Shown: piece after piece, positions 35,094 to 45,809 of the stretch | Position numbering within the stretch: the stretch's first letter is position 1 | Layout: every line of letters starts with the position of its first letter | NCBI GenBank assembly: GCA_015698045.1 | Contig: BLAL01000025.1 | Location: 372,001-436,000, forward strand | DNA from: Rhizophagus clarus | Taxonomy: Eukaryota > Glomeromycota > Glomeromycetes > Glomerales > Glomeraceae | Length of the DNA stretch: 64,000 bases | Direction of reading: 5' to 3' | Translations under genes and position numbers: made by a program | Notes under the pieces: model-generated | Database searches by the model: none | What the model was told of the DNA's origin: nothing | What the model saw: the letters and a program-made list of their open reading frames with translations, nothing else

Positions 35094-35600
35094 AATAGGG
35101 TTTATTTTTTGTTATACTTGTAGCATGTCATCATTAAATTTTATTGGTAGAAATTTTGTATCATAATTTTTATAGCATAAAATATAATGTGAATTTTTTT
35201 TGATTGCTTACATTTTTTATTTTTAGGAATGAACTTTTGGCTTTAAACTTCAGAATGGTAGGTACTTTGCTTTTTCTTTCATATTTTTGTATTGATCTTT
35301 AATTTAGAAATGTTACTAATGTTCATTTTTCTTTTTTTTATAAAGTATTTCTGATCAGTTTTGAATTTTGAAAAGGTGAGTATTTTTTGTTTTTTTTTAT
35401 GTTTTTATATTGATCTGATTTGAAAATGCTATTAATATTCCATCATCAACTATTTTTATAAAGAATATTTCTAGTAAGCTTTAGACTTCAGAGTAGTGAG
35501 TATTTTTTGTTTTTCTTCATATTTTTATATTGATCATTGATTTAGGAATGCTATTAATATTTCTTTTTTTTTTTAAAGAACTTTTCAAATAAAAACCTCA
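35094..35600 (+). repeat. Plus-strand cassette array 2 with long inverted partner at 45.8-46.27 kb
   Basis: Begins with AATAGGGTTTATTTTTTGTT, then a segment reading TTTTATTGGTAGAAATTTTG. An inverted copy of this block lies at about 46150-46266. Three exon-like cassettes of about 30-32 nt follow, bounded by TTTTTAG or TTATAAAG and by GTAGGT or GTGAGT (for instance 35228-35258, then near 35346 and 35466). The spacers contain ATGTTACTAATGTTC or similar, then a pyrimidine tract. The cassettes share the motif CTTCAGAATG / TTTTGAA. Reading-frame continuity is not apparent. Confidence 0.55.
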
Positions 35601-35604
35601 ATTT

Positions 35605-36045
35605 TAACTCTCCCTGCTGATTGTTATAGGACCCGCTTACTTCTAATAAAGGTCTCTTCAAAAAATTTCAAATTTACTAGTAATTTTACCTTACTCCAAT
35701 TCTTAATACTATTGGTTAATTGATCTAAAAAGGAAAAAAATCATAATAATTTAGTGTAACATTTTCTTTTTTATATGTAATTTATCTATAAATAGTAGGA
35801 TCTTTAAAATTCTGCTCTTATTGATTTTACCTTATAATTTTAGTGACCTTTATTATAAGTAAGTGGGATCCTATTATTATACCTATTTTTCAGAAAAAAT
35901 TTTTTCAAAAATAATTTTGAAAAACAGTTAAAACAACAGTAAACAAAGTATGGAAAACAAATTTTTTGTTTACATATTTATTTAGCTATTTGACAGAAAC
36001 AATTTTTAGAAACAAAAATGGTAAAAAACAGATGAAAATTGAGGA
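35605..36045. repeat. Imperfect inverted-repeat pair, possible MITE
   Basis: CCTCAATTTTAACTCTC at the left and an inverted CCTCAATTTTCATCTG at the right. Nested within are GGACCCGCTTACTTCTAATA, then AAGGTC, at 35630-35665 and its inverted match GACCTTTATTATAAGTAAGT, then GGGATCC, at 35850-35880. No target duplication could be assigned. Confidence 0.45.
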
Positions 36046-36539
36046 CTCTCTGCTCACAGACGTAACAAAAAAGGTGCTGATGATGGGTTTAAAGACTAAA
36101 GCATCTACAGAAATTATTACTGTTTAATAAGTGTATAGAAAACAAGCAGAGAGAGTCATCTCAGTAACAAGAAATAAGTTCTAGTTATTAAGGTTATCTG
36201 CTGAAACTAAAAAGAAAATTCCAAAAGGTTTCAGCTAATCAAATCCATTCCAAAACTAAAGCTGAAACTATTTTTAATTTTGGCCAAAATTAAAAATTGG
36301 CCAAAATTACAGCATTAAGTTACGTGATATTATACAAAATTCCAAAAAAGGAAATTTTGATTTCCAGTAAAATTGGAAAATTGTATTACACAATAGTTAT
36401 ACAAAAATCCAAAAAGGGGATGTCTAAAGCGGAGCAGATTTGACCAGAATTACGGCATTAAGAAATTACAAATGTGATAAATAATGGGGATGACGAACAA
36501 GTTTTTACTAATCGAAAAAATTCTAAGTTCCCAGAATAC

Positions 36540-38808
36540 TAGGAATGGTAAAGTCCTTAAGTTCCAGACCTAAGATTTAGTCTTAAGACTGAGTCTGCAG
36601 TTCTTTAAGTCCGAATTTTTGGACTAATGAGAATCTAGTCCTAAATAAGTCCTGGCCAATCAAAGATAATAAATAAAATATATATATAGATATATCATTT
36701 TCATTGTGACGTGTTTTACACGTACTCTATTAATAAATAAATCATGAGTGATTTTTTGAACTATCTTGATGACGTGTTTATTCTAAATATTGATGATATA
36801 AATAATGAAAATGATGAAACTTCACAAAAAACTTCTTCCTTATGGACTTATGTAGACTGTAAAAACCCTGCTCATCCAGGAGTACCTGTATGCAAAAGAT
36901 GTAACTTTGTATTTTCTATTAAGTCAAGTAACACTACTTTTGAATGCTATCTTTTAAACAAACATAATATAACAATCCCAAAAGTTAGAAAACAAACAAC
37001 ACTAAAATTTAAATGCACAGACCCTTGGCCTGAAAAAGAAAAACTAGAATGAGATCACACAGTTATTATCTGGATAATTTCAAACTAACAACCCTTCAGT
37101 ATTATTGAACATGATAAATTTATCCTAATGATGAATATTTTTGATCCTCGCTATAAACTTCCTGATCGTCATCAAACAAAAAAAATGGTTATCAACAAAT
37201 TTGACAGTTGCCGTAAAAATGTTATTTATGATTTACAAAAAATACCTGGTAAAGTTTTCTTTACCGCTGATATGTGGACATTAACCCTAAGTAGCGAGGC
37301 TTATCTTAGTTTAATAATACATTATATTGATCAAAATTGGATTCTTCAGCATTTTTTACTTGATATTATTCCTTTTAAAACTCGTCATACAGGAATCAAT
37401 ATGGTAACTGAAATTACTAAAGTTCTTGATGAATTCAAACTAGTAGGTAAAGCTATGGCAATTACAACAGATAATGAATCTGCAATGTTAGTATGTGGGT
37501 GAAAACTGGCAGAAGAATTTGAAAGAGAAATGGATGATCTTTTTTTTAATCATTATCGTTGTTCTGCACATATACTTAATCTTGCGGTTAAACAAGGGAT
37601 GGAAATAATTAATAAGGAAATATTGGATGTACAAAAATTAATAGCAAAAATTAAAAATTCTGTTTTGTTATGTGATGATCTATGTGAGTTATGTATTATA
37701 GAGAAACTTAAATATCTTCAGCCTGAAATAGATGTAGAGACAAAGTGGAATTCCACCTATTATATGCTGTATAAATTACAACAGATGGAAACAGCATTGA
37801 AAATGCTTATAATTAAACATGAAGGAGTGTGTAATTTAATGCCAAATGCTAAAGTGTGGAATAAAATTAGGGTATTTTCCTACTGTTTATTTTCTGTAAA
37901 TATTAATTTAATTTTATATATATAAAAACAAATTTCATATAATAAATAAAGATTACCATAATTTTTTTAATTATTAATTATTAAAGGATACAATAATTGT
38001 TTTGGAACTTCTCGAAAGAGCAACAAAAAGTTTCTCAAGTTCAATGTATCCAACAATTGCCAACGTGCGATTTTACTTTGGTGAAATTTGAGAACACCTA
38101 AAATATTGTATGGAAAAAAGCAATCAATATATATTAGCTTTATCAATAAATCAAAAAAATGCCGTTTAGGAGATCAAACTTCACAAGTAGATGAAGAAAC
38201 AACACAAACTCCAGCATCATCTAACACTGATTTTGCAGAAATAGAGCGATATTTAGCCTTGCCATGTGATGAAAATGTAGAAGCACTTCTTTGGTGGCAG
38301 GCTCATTCTTCAGAATTTCCAGTACTTTCGTTAATGGCAAAGGATTACTTAGCGATACAATCAACAAATATTGCTTGTGAACAAGTATTTTATGTTGCAG
38401 GTAATACAATTACTAAAACTTGAAATTAGCTACACCCAGAAATGGCAAGGGCATCGTTATGTGCGAAAAGTTGGATTGATAACAGTATCGGCGAAAATAC
38501 TGGAAAAAAATAATAATTTTGTTTATTTTTTTTTGTTTTCTTTATGATCTACAAGTTGCTTTAGTTTAATCCGTAAATAAACTAGTCAAATTTTCAATGA
38601 TCATCTGATCGAAATTTAATTATAAAATATAAATAAAAGATTAATAAAGACTAAGTCTAAGACTAATTCTAAGATTAAATCTGAGACTGAACCTGGTAGG
38701 ACTTAAGTCCGAGAACTTACAGTATATGGACTTAGTCTTTAAGTTCACATGATAGGACTTATAAGTCTTAAGACCAAGACCGGACTTAAACGGACTTTAC
38801 CATCTTTA
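36540..38808. mobile_element. hAT-family transposon (copy 2), nested, with decayed transposase
   Basis: Ends TAGGAATGGTAAAGTCC and (opposite strand) TAAAGATGGTAAAGTCC. They are flanked by identical 8-bp duplications CAGAATAC (36532-36539 and 38809-38816). The subterminal zones (36545-36660, 38645-38805) are full of GGACTTAAGTCC-like and AGTCTTAAGACT palindromes. The element is 2269 bp and lies inside the outer element at 36189-39109, so it inserted later. Confidence 0.92.
36744..38510 (+). pseudogene. hAT (zf-BED) transposase relic
   Basis: The start at 36744 gives MSDFLNYLDDVFILNIDD. A BED finger follows: SLWTYVDCKNPAHPGVPVCK, RCNFVF..., C..L..KH. Next are a transposase core (FFTADMWTLTLSSEAYLSL, AITTDNESAMLV, HYRCSAHILNLAVKQGME, VETKWNSTYYML) and the C-terminal dimerisation region (LPCDENVEALLWWQAHSSEF, LSLMAKDYLAIQSTNIACEQ). 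In-frame stops interrupt it at about 37050, 37500, 38087 and 38421. The DUF4413-like middle is shortened. Probably inactive. Confidence 0.85.
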
Positions 38809-39117
38809 CAGAATACTTAATAAAAATGAGAAAATAAAGGGTGTGACACAGGTGACAAATATTTTACTATAATCACATGATTTTGCTCCGCTTTAGATGT
38901 TCTCCCAAAAAAGGCAATTTTTATATCAATCTTTTATTTGGCCAGAATTATGATATTAAAGCTGGCTTATAATTTTGGCCAAAATTTGGCATTTCAGTAA
39001 TAATTTCAGCATTATAATTTCGGCAAATTTACTTTTAATTACCTAAACTTTCAGTTACAAAAAAGTTTCGGTCTTGGTCTTAACTACCTAATTTCGGCAG
39101 GCAACCTTATTAGTTAT

Positions 39118-39659
39118 AGTATTTACTAGAACTTTTTAACGTAAAGTAAATTTTAGAATATTATCAAAGCTTTTAATTTTTTCCCACTGGATTTTATTAA
39201 TAGCATAGTCCTTCTTTTATGTAACATAGTGCAGTTGCAGTTATGTTTTGCATTGCCTATTTTTAAGCTGTTTTATTTTAGAAGTATAAGGTGTTCTTTC
39301 TTTTAGTTTACCCTAAAGGTTTCATTTGTATTTTCTTTTTGTTTATTTTTTTATTACACAAATTTTTATTGGTTAATTTTGAAAGAATGGAATTTACGTG
39401 AGAGTGCTTTCAGGCAAACTGAAGGGCATAGTATGCATTATTCTCTCTTCTATGGGACTGCACTATGATGAATTAGTATGTACAATACAGCTGCATATTT
39501 TAACAAAGGGTCATAATATTCCATGAGGGAGATGTCAAAGTACTTCGCTAAGGAATAGCATATTAATGATTTTTTAGTTGTTAACTGTCTTATCATAGAA
39601 GTTAATAGTGTGGCAATACGAGTTCTGAAACCATTGTATTCATTTCTAACAAAAGAATA
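39118..39659. other. Gene-free spacer
   Basis: AT-rich. Short stretches of ordinary composition (39400-39620) give no ORF or motif that I recognise. Confidence 0.35.
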
Positions 39660-40020
39660 AAAAAAAAAACCTTAATTTTAAATTTCAGAATAGTAAGTGT
39701 TTTTCATTTTTGTATTGTTTTTTATTTGAAAGGCTACTAATATACTTTTTTCTTTTTTTTAGAGACATTTTTGATCTTTAGAATAGTAAATATTTTTCAT
39801 TTTTTCTCATATTTTTATATTGATCTTTGATTTAAGAACATTACTAATATTTCTTCTTTTTTTTAGGAAATTTTTGGATCAAAATTTTGGCTTTGAACTT
39901 CAAAATGGTAAATGTTTGCTTTTTTTTTGTTTTTTTGTATTATTTTTTGATTTAGGAATATTAGTAATATTTCTTTTTTTTTTCTTTTTTTTAGAGATAT
40001 TTCTAATAGTAATTATTTAA
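39660..40020 (+). repeat. Plus-strand cassette array 3 (same family as array 2)
   Basis: Exon-like cassettes bounded by TTTTTTTAG and by GTAAAT or GTAATT. An example is the 41-nt piece reading GAAATTTTTGGATC, then GGCTTTGAACTTCAAAATG, near 39866-39906. The spacers contain (A/T)TTACTAATATTTCTTCTTTT or TTAGTAATATTTCTTT. Cassette motifs CTTCA(G/A)AATG repeat those of array 2 at 35.2-35.6 kb. The two arrays were probably one, split by the inserted elements. Confidence 0.5.
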
Positions 40021-40639
40021 TGATTGTAAAAATGTAAACATAAAAAAAATTATATAAAAATATTTTTATTTTTATATATATATAAATGATTGTTGTATAT
40101 TATACTATATTGTACTTGTATTACAAGTAAAAAAAGATAATAAAATCATTATTTTATAGTTACATGTAGTAGTATATTATTTTACAATTTTATAACTTAC
40201 AAATAAATTTTTCTATTGATATTATAGTTAAAGATGGGTCCTCAATTGATTTCCAAAATCTGCAATATTGCGGGTTTTGGAAATCAATTGCGCTTAGTAA
40301 TTCGCAAACCCGCAAATAATTTGCAAACCCGCAAATAATCTGCAAATCCGCAAATAATCCGCAAACCCGCAAATAATTTATAGTACCGCAAATAACCCGC
40401 AAATAATTTATAGTATCGCAAATAATCCGCAAATAATTTATAGTACCGCAAATAACCCGCAAATCTGCAAACCCGCAAATAATCTGCAAATCCGTATAGT
40501 ATCGCAAATAATCCGCAAATCTGCAAATAATTTACATTATCGCAAATTTGCGAATAAGTGGACAAAATTGTCTACTTTTAGTATATAAATAAATTTGGTT
40601 ATATTTAATTGCGAAGATTAAATTAACATGATTCATAAG

Positions 40640-40925
40640 TTTACAAAATGGACAAAATTGTCTGGAGACGGAAAAAAAAAGTGAAAAAAAAAGTGGACAA
40701 AGTTGTCCAGACGAAAAAAAAAGCGAAAAAAAAGTGGACAAAGTTGTCCAGACGAAAAAAAAAGTGAAAAAAAAAGTGGACAAAATTGTTCAGACGAAAA
40801 AAAAAGTGAAGTAAAAATGGACAAAGTTGTCCAGAGACGAAAAAAAAGGACAAAGTCGAAAAAAAAAGTGGACAAAGTTGTTCAGAGACGAAAAAAAGTG
40901 GACAAAGTTGTCCAAAACCGAAAAA
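40640..40925. repeat. Tandem array of ~42-bp units with GGACAAAGTTGTCC palindromes
   Basis: About eight units of the form GTGGACAAAGTTGTCCAGAC, then a GAAAAAAAAAGTGAAAAAAA tail. The palindrome GGACAA-NN-TTGTCC is kept in nearly all units. On the minus strand the units read as Phe/His/Leu-rich low-complexity protein, which I consider a shadow. Confidence 0.85.
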
Positions 40926-41211
40926 TAGACAGAAACAAAATAAAGGGGAAGGGGACAAAATTATCATATACCTTATCGATAAATGTAAAATTTGACAACG
41001 ATTCCTCCAGATCAAAATATATACGACCTTCATTTTTTTTATATGACATTCTTACTCTATCTTGCTCAAAAGTACACGAATCAATTTTTTTATCTGTCTT
41101 TGTCCAAACAAGAGAAAGTGCTGTTGAAATTAAGCTTTCATCATCATCGGGTAAATAAACTTTTTTTCCGCGAATTTTTGAATTGAGAACTGAACAGGAT
41201 GTTTTTGACAT
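40882..41211 (-). CDS. Unrecognised ORF inside the hAT element
   Basis: The 110-codon ORF starts at 41211 (MSKTSCSVLNSKIRGKKVYL, then PDDDESLISTALSLVWTKTD). The first about 90 residues have balanced composition, with EQDRVRMSYKKNEGRIYFDL and ESLSNFTFIDKVYDNFVPFP, unlike the low-complexity ORFs around it. The end runs into the tandem repeats, so the true C-terminus may be elsewhere or spliced. I do not recognise a family. It could be a captured host exon, an element-borne accessory gene or a fragment. Confidence 0.4.
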   Translation of the reverse strand: MSKTSCSVLNSKIRGKKVYLPDDDESLISTALSLVWTKTDKKIDSCTFEQDRVRMSYKKNEGRIYFDLEESLSNFTFIDKVYDNFVPFPFILFLSIFRFWTTLSTFFRL

Positions 41212-41814
41212 TTCTAATATATTTATTCAATATTTTAAAAGCTGATACTTTATTTTTTATTTTTAAAATGAAGAGGGAAGAAAACAATTGGGGTACTAAA
41301 AACTGTAAAAACTGATATTTATTTAATTGATCAAATAATAACATTTGATAACGTGATTGTTTTGATACGTAATTGTATATTGTGATACGTTTGATAGAAT
41401 GAGTTTTGATACAATGATATATATAATTGTTAAAATAATGTATTGATTATGGCTGAATAATCTGATATATTATTATTATTTTAATTGGATTTTGAAAATA
41501 ATATTCCCGTATTCTGGCGAGAAAATTTTTTTTTCGCTTCAGTGGGAATATTTTACAAAAAAAAAATGATCATGTAAAGATGATTTACAGTCAATCATAA
41601 TTTTTGAGATTATTCAGATTATTTGCGGATTATTTGCGGATTTGCGAATTATTTGCAGATTTGCGGATTATTTGCGATTGCGGATTTGCGAATAATTATT
41701 CTTTAAAATCCGCAATGTTCCGCAATATCGCAAATCGCAATTAATCCGCAATTAGGGTATTGTGGACACATCTTTAATTATAGTTAAAAAATTAAACATA
41801 ATATCGGGAAAAAT

Positions 41815-44800
41815 TTTGGTCTGCAGATCTGCGCAATTCTGCGGAATCCATTTCTGCACAGATCTGAGGACATGCCGATGCGCAGCACTGAAAAATTTTA
41901 TGGATTTCTGCGCAGTTCTGCAAATACAAAAAAATCTGCGAAAATTTTCAAAAACAAATCTGCGAAATTTTTTAAAATTTTTGATAATTTACAATTACTT
42001 TTATTGTTAATTAATATCAATTAATTTATTTAATTTATTTAATTAAAGTATTACAAATAAATCAATTTACTATACTATTAACTACACTATTTCGGGTATT
42101 AAATGCACTAAATTTCTCAGCCTTTCTTTCTTTACTTTTACTGTTTTATTGAAAATGTAAAAAATGGGGGGTTTTGAGATTTTTTACCTTTATATTAGGA
42201 TTGGAACCTTTCTTTCAGTTTTCTGCGCCTGCAAAAAAAACTAATGAAACTGTTAGTAAACGTTTCGTTAAATAAAAAAAACAAAAAAAAAATTAAATTC
42301 TGTTTACTTTAAAATTCTATCCAGAGACAGGTTAGAAAACTGCAGACCTAAACTAATATTTTTCAAAATTTTAATCTTCAAAATTCGTCTGGTAAACGTC
42401 TGGAAAGCTGATGACTTATAAAATAAAAAACGAAATGGTTAGTTGACGTTTTGTCTAAAAAAAATAATAAATTTAAATTTTCAAAGGTAAATACCTTCGA
42501 ATTCCTCTAGAAGTCTCTGGAAAAATGCAAATCTAAAAAAAGAATTCAAAACGTTAATTAACGTTTTATTAATAAAAAATTTTTTTTTATCTTTGGGATG
42601 ATACCTGATCCACTGCGAGATGGGGTCCATCTAAAAAAAATGAGAACGAACATTATTTAACGTTCGTTGAAATAAAAATAAGATAAAAAATAATTTTTTT
42701 TTACCTTCGGTTCACTTCGAGTTCTGGATCTAAAAAAAAGAAAAATAAAATGAAATATTAGTTTTGTTTCGTTTTGTAAAATAAAATATTATTTTGAGGT
42801 TTTTTTACCTTCAAAATACCGCGGTCTGCTTCTTCCAGACCTAAAAAAGAAAAAAAATGAACGGTAGTTAACGTTTGTTGAAATAATAAAAAAAAAGATA
42901 TTTTAAAGTTTCTTTATTTACGAAATATCACGGTCTGCTTCGAATTAGAGTTCCAGACCTAAAAAATGAAATGAAACATTAGTAACATTTTGTAAAATAA
43001 AAATATAAAAAAAAAATTTGTTTTGAAGTTTTTTACTTTTGAAATAACTCAGTCCACTTCTTCCAGACCAAAAAAGTAAGAAAACGAACGTTAGTTAATG
43101 TTTGTTGAAATAAAAGTAAAAAAAAAATTATTTTTTTTTTTACTTACAGTAGTCCGCCTCTAAAGGAGTTCCAGACTTAATAAATAAAAAAAACAAATAT
43201 TAGTAACATTTGTTTAAATAAAACATAAAAAAAATAATAATTTTTGAAGATATTATACCTTCGAAATATCATAGTCCGCCCTTAAAGTAGTTCTGGACCT
43301 AAAAAGAAAGAAAACGAACATTAGTTAACGTTCGTTGAAATTAAAATAAAAAAATTTTTTTTTTACTTAATGGTCTGCTCACTAAAATACCAAAAAAAAC
43401 CTATTTTTTTTACTTGAATTGGTCCGCCTTAAAATGGAGTTTCAGACCTAAAAAAAGGAGAAAAGCGAAACATTTATTAACGTTTCGCTAAAATACAAAG
43501 AAAAAAAAATCATTTTTTTTTACTTGAATTGGTCCGCTTTGAAATGGAGTTTCAGACCTAAAAAAAAGAAGAAAAGTAAAACATTTCTGCCTTGAAATGG
43601 AATTCTGGACCTAAAAAAAAGAAGAAAAGCGAAACGTTACTAACATTTCACTAAAATACAAAGAAAAAAAAATCATTTTTTTTTACTTACAGTGGTCCGT
43701 CTTGAAATGAAGTTTCAGACCTAAAAAAGAAGAAAAGTGAAATGTTACTAATATTTCGCTAAAATACAAAGAAAAAAAAATCATTTTTTTTACTTACAGT
43801 GGTCCGCCTTGAAATGGAGTTCTGGACCTAAAAAAAAGGAGAAAAGTGAAACGTTTACCGACTAACATTTCGCTAAAATACTAAAACAAAAAACTTATTT
43901 TTTTTTTCACTTAAATTGGTTCGTCTCGAAATGGAGTTTTGGACCTAAAAAAAGAAGAAAAGTGAAACGTTACTAACATTTCGCTAAAATACAAAAAAAA
44001 AGAGCTTTTTTTTTTACTTAGTGGTCTGCCTCAAAATGGAGTTTCAGACCTAAAAAAAAGAAGAAAAGCGAAACGTTACTAACGTTTTGCTAAAATACAA
44101 AAAAAAAGAACTTTTTTTTTTACTTACAATGGTCCGCCTCAAAATGAAGTTTAGGACCTAAAAAAAAGAAATACGAAATGAAACATTAACACTTCATAAA
44201 ATATATAAAAAAAAATCATTTCCATCTTCGAATACTTCAGTCTGCTTCGAATTGGAGTTCCAGATTTAAGAAAAATGAAACAAATGTTAGTTAACGTTCG
44301 TTGAAAATAAAAATAAAAAAAAGGTATTTTTTTTGAAGTTACCTTCGAAATAGAGTCCAAGCCCATATGTTCGGTATTCCAGACCTAAAAAAAAGATAAA
44401 CAAATGTTAATCAATGTTCGTTAAGTTAATTTAATAAAAAAAAAATTATTTTGAAGGCTATACCTTCAAAATGTGGAGTCCGGCTAAGATTTTCAGCAAA
44501 AACTCAGCTTGAAATGCTGAAATAAATAAATTTTGTTCACTTATTCTTTGACAATTCCAAAGTCCAGAAGAGCCCTAGTAAAGAAAAAAGGGAATTTTTT
44601 TAGATTATCAACCGATCTCTAGGTCATATGACACCGCAGAAGCTGATTGGCTACAAAGTAACCTTAGTTAGTGATGTTCGTCAAAATAAAAGTAAATTAA
44701 ACATTTCAAAGTTTACCTTCAAAATGGAGATCAGAACTTGTTTTTCAGTATTCCAGATCTACAAAAAAGAAAATCGAACGTTAATGGACGTTTGTTAAAT

Positions 44801-45443
44801 AAAATTAATAAAAAAAATTTTTTTCGAAGGTTACCTTCAAAAACTAGCGTTAGCTAACATTTGTTTATGATTCGTATGCCCAGAACACTGTCGAAAGTAC
44901 ATTTAATCCTTGTAGAGGGTCTATAAAATGATTTTTTTAGGGAGATAGAAAAGATAGCAAGTCTATTTAATAATTTTGAAGCTTAAAAAACTACAAAAAA
45001 AAGTTTTTTCTTAGGGTATTTTTAGACTTTAAATTGAAAGACGTTGAAAAAAATTTATTTCTTTGAAAGGTGTTGAAAAAAAAATTATATTTATGAAAAA
45101 TGTTGAAAAAAATTGTTTCCTTAAAGTATTGCAAATAAAAAGTTTAAGTGTCTTAAAGGAAATTAAGTGTAGAAAATAAACTGGAAGCTTATCAAAGTTT
45201 ATCATGCAAAGTTTATTATGCAAAGTTTATCAAATTAAAGAAGAAAATTGTGAAAATCTTTAAAGATTTTTGTACGAAGTATTTTTAAAAATCTGCAATT
45301 TTAGAGATTATCACAAATTTTTCATAAAAAAATCTTTGAAAAAAATAAAAAAATAATTTTTGCAGTATTGCGCAGATTCTTAATAAAATTGCATTAAAAA
45401 ATGTGGCAATCTGTTAAAATCGCAGATCACTGCAGATCTGAAC
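41815..45443. repeat. Possible element delimited by CTGCGCA-type subterminal motifs, enclosing array 4
   Basis: 41820-41965 is filled with (T)CTGCGCA(G/A) and GATCTG motifs. 45360-45443 has inverted counterparts (TGCGCAGATT, TCGCAGATCACTGCAGATCTGA). This resembles the subterminal repeat zones of the proven hAT elements in the window. However, I could not find matching termini or a target duplication, so the element borders are tentative. Confidence 0.35.
42180..44870 (-). repeat. Minus-strand tandem array of micro-exon-like cassettes (array 4)
   Basis: Some 20 units of about 100-130 bp. On the minus strand each has a (T)nAG acceptor-like end, a short cassette and a GTAAGT or GTA donor-like start. 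Three units (44157-44128, 43827-43798, 43720-43691) have exactly 30-nt cassettes with perfect boundaries; the last two are adjacent and separated by a 77-nt spacer. Cassette consensus: GTC(T/C)(G/A)(G/A)AACTCCATTT, then CAAGGCGGACCACT. Spliced end to end in phase 1, the adjacent pair reads S-R-T-P-F-Q-G-G-P-L then S-E-T-S-F-Q-D-G-P-L. Other cassettes are 20-42 nt, and many have decayed sites or stops (the 44157 unit has an in-frame TAA). The spacers hold palindromes such as CGAAACGTTACTAACGTTTC that overlap a CTAAC-type branch motif in several units. Confidence 0.7.
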
Positions 45444-45579
45444 TGATATAACTTTTCTGATGAATAGTCTACTAGCATTTTCAAATCAATAAAAAAATAT
45501 TAACACTAATATTAGTTTTAATTTATGAAGTTTAAGGTTTGTGTTTAGGAAATTCTACACAAAAAAAAAACAAGAGAAA

Positions 45580-45778
45580 CATTATTAGGGAGCTTACACA
45601 TATTACGTAATTATTAAAAGGGGGAGGAGAATAGTTAAAATCTTATGTTACACTTATATTAATTATATAATTTATAAATACTATAATCTGATTGGTTATT
45701 AAATCTAACAAGGGGGGAGGGGGTAAGGATTTATAATAAAATGGATATTATGTAATATGTGTAACTCTTCTAATAATG
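45580..45778. mobile_element. MITE with TTACACATATTAC inverted repeats
   Basis: The left arm CATTATTAGGGAGCTTACAC, continuing ATATTACGTAAT, matches the inverted right arm (CATTATTAGAAGAGTTACAC, then ATATTACATAAT). The interior has G-rich tracts (GGGGGAGGAG, GGGGGGAGGGGG). No target duplication found. 199 bp. Confidence 0.6.
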
Positions 45779-45809
45779 ATCCATAAATTAGCTGAAAAAA
45801 CTAAATCAA

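Larger units (their letters stand above)
36189..39109. mobile_element. Outer non-autonomous hAT-like element, split by a nested hAT
   Basis: The termini TAAGGTTATCTGCTGAAA and (opposite strand) TAAGGTTGCCTGCCGAAA are flanked by CTAGTTAT (36181-36188) and TTAGTTAT (39110-39117), an 8-bp duplication with one mismatch. Inside both ends are inverted subterminal motifs (TTTTGGCCAAAATT, TCTAAAGCGGAGCA near 36423 and inverted near 38885). Removing the nested element leaves about 640 bp without an ORF. Confidence 0.75.
40229..41776. mobile_element. Non-autonomous hAT element carrying an ORF and a tandem palindrome array
   Basis: The ends TAAAGATGGGTCCTCAAT and (opposite strand) TAAAGATGTGTCCACAAT are flanked by exact 8-bp duplications ATTATAGT (40221-40228 and 41777-41784). 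The subterminal zones (40255-40555 and 41610-41755) consist of repeated CGCAAATAAT(C/T)(C/T)GCAAAT motifs in opposite orientations. The interior has a 42-bp tandem array and a 110-codon ORF but no transposase. 1548 bp. Confidence 0.9.

Noticed and set aside
39820..40020. Phe/Leu-rich ORF
   Set aside because: It is the T-rich spacer and cassette sequence of array 3 read through; in-frame splice-like sites make an unspliced ORF unlikely.
40190..40875. Several overlapping minus-strand ORFs with YLRVICGTINY-like or FFSLFFSSGQLCP-like repeats
   Set aside because: They are translations of the subterminal CGCAAATAAT repeats and of the 42-bp GGACAA tandem array; composition follows the DNA repeat and there is no independent coding signal.
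40703..41158. 151-codon plus-strand ORF rich in KKK/SGQ
   Set aside because: It reads through the same tandem array on the other strand; Lys and Asp/Glu content is explained by A-rich units.
44151..45223. Minus-strand ORFs in and next to array 4
   Set aside because: They run across cassette and spacer alike and do not repeat from unit to unit; they are chance open frames.
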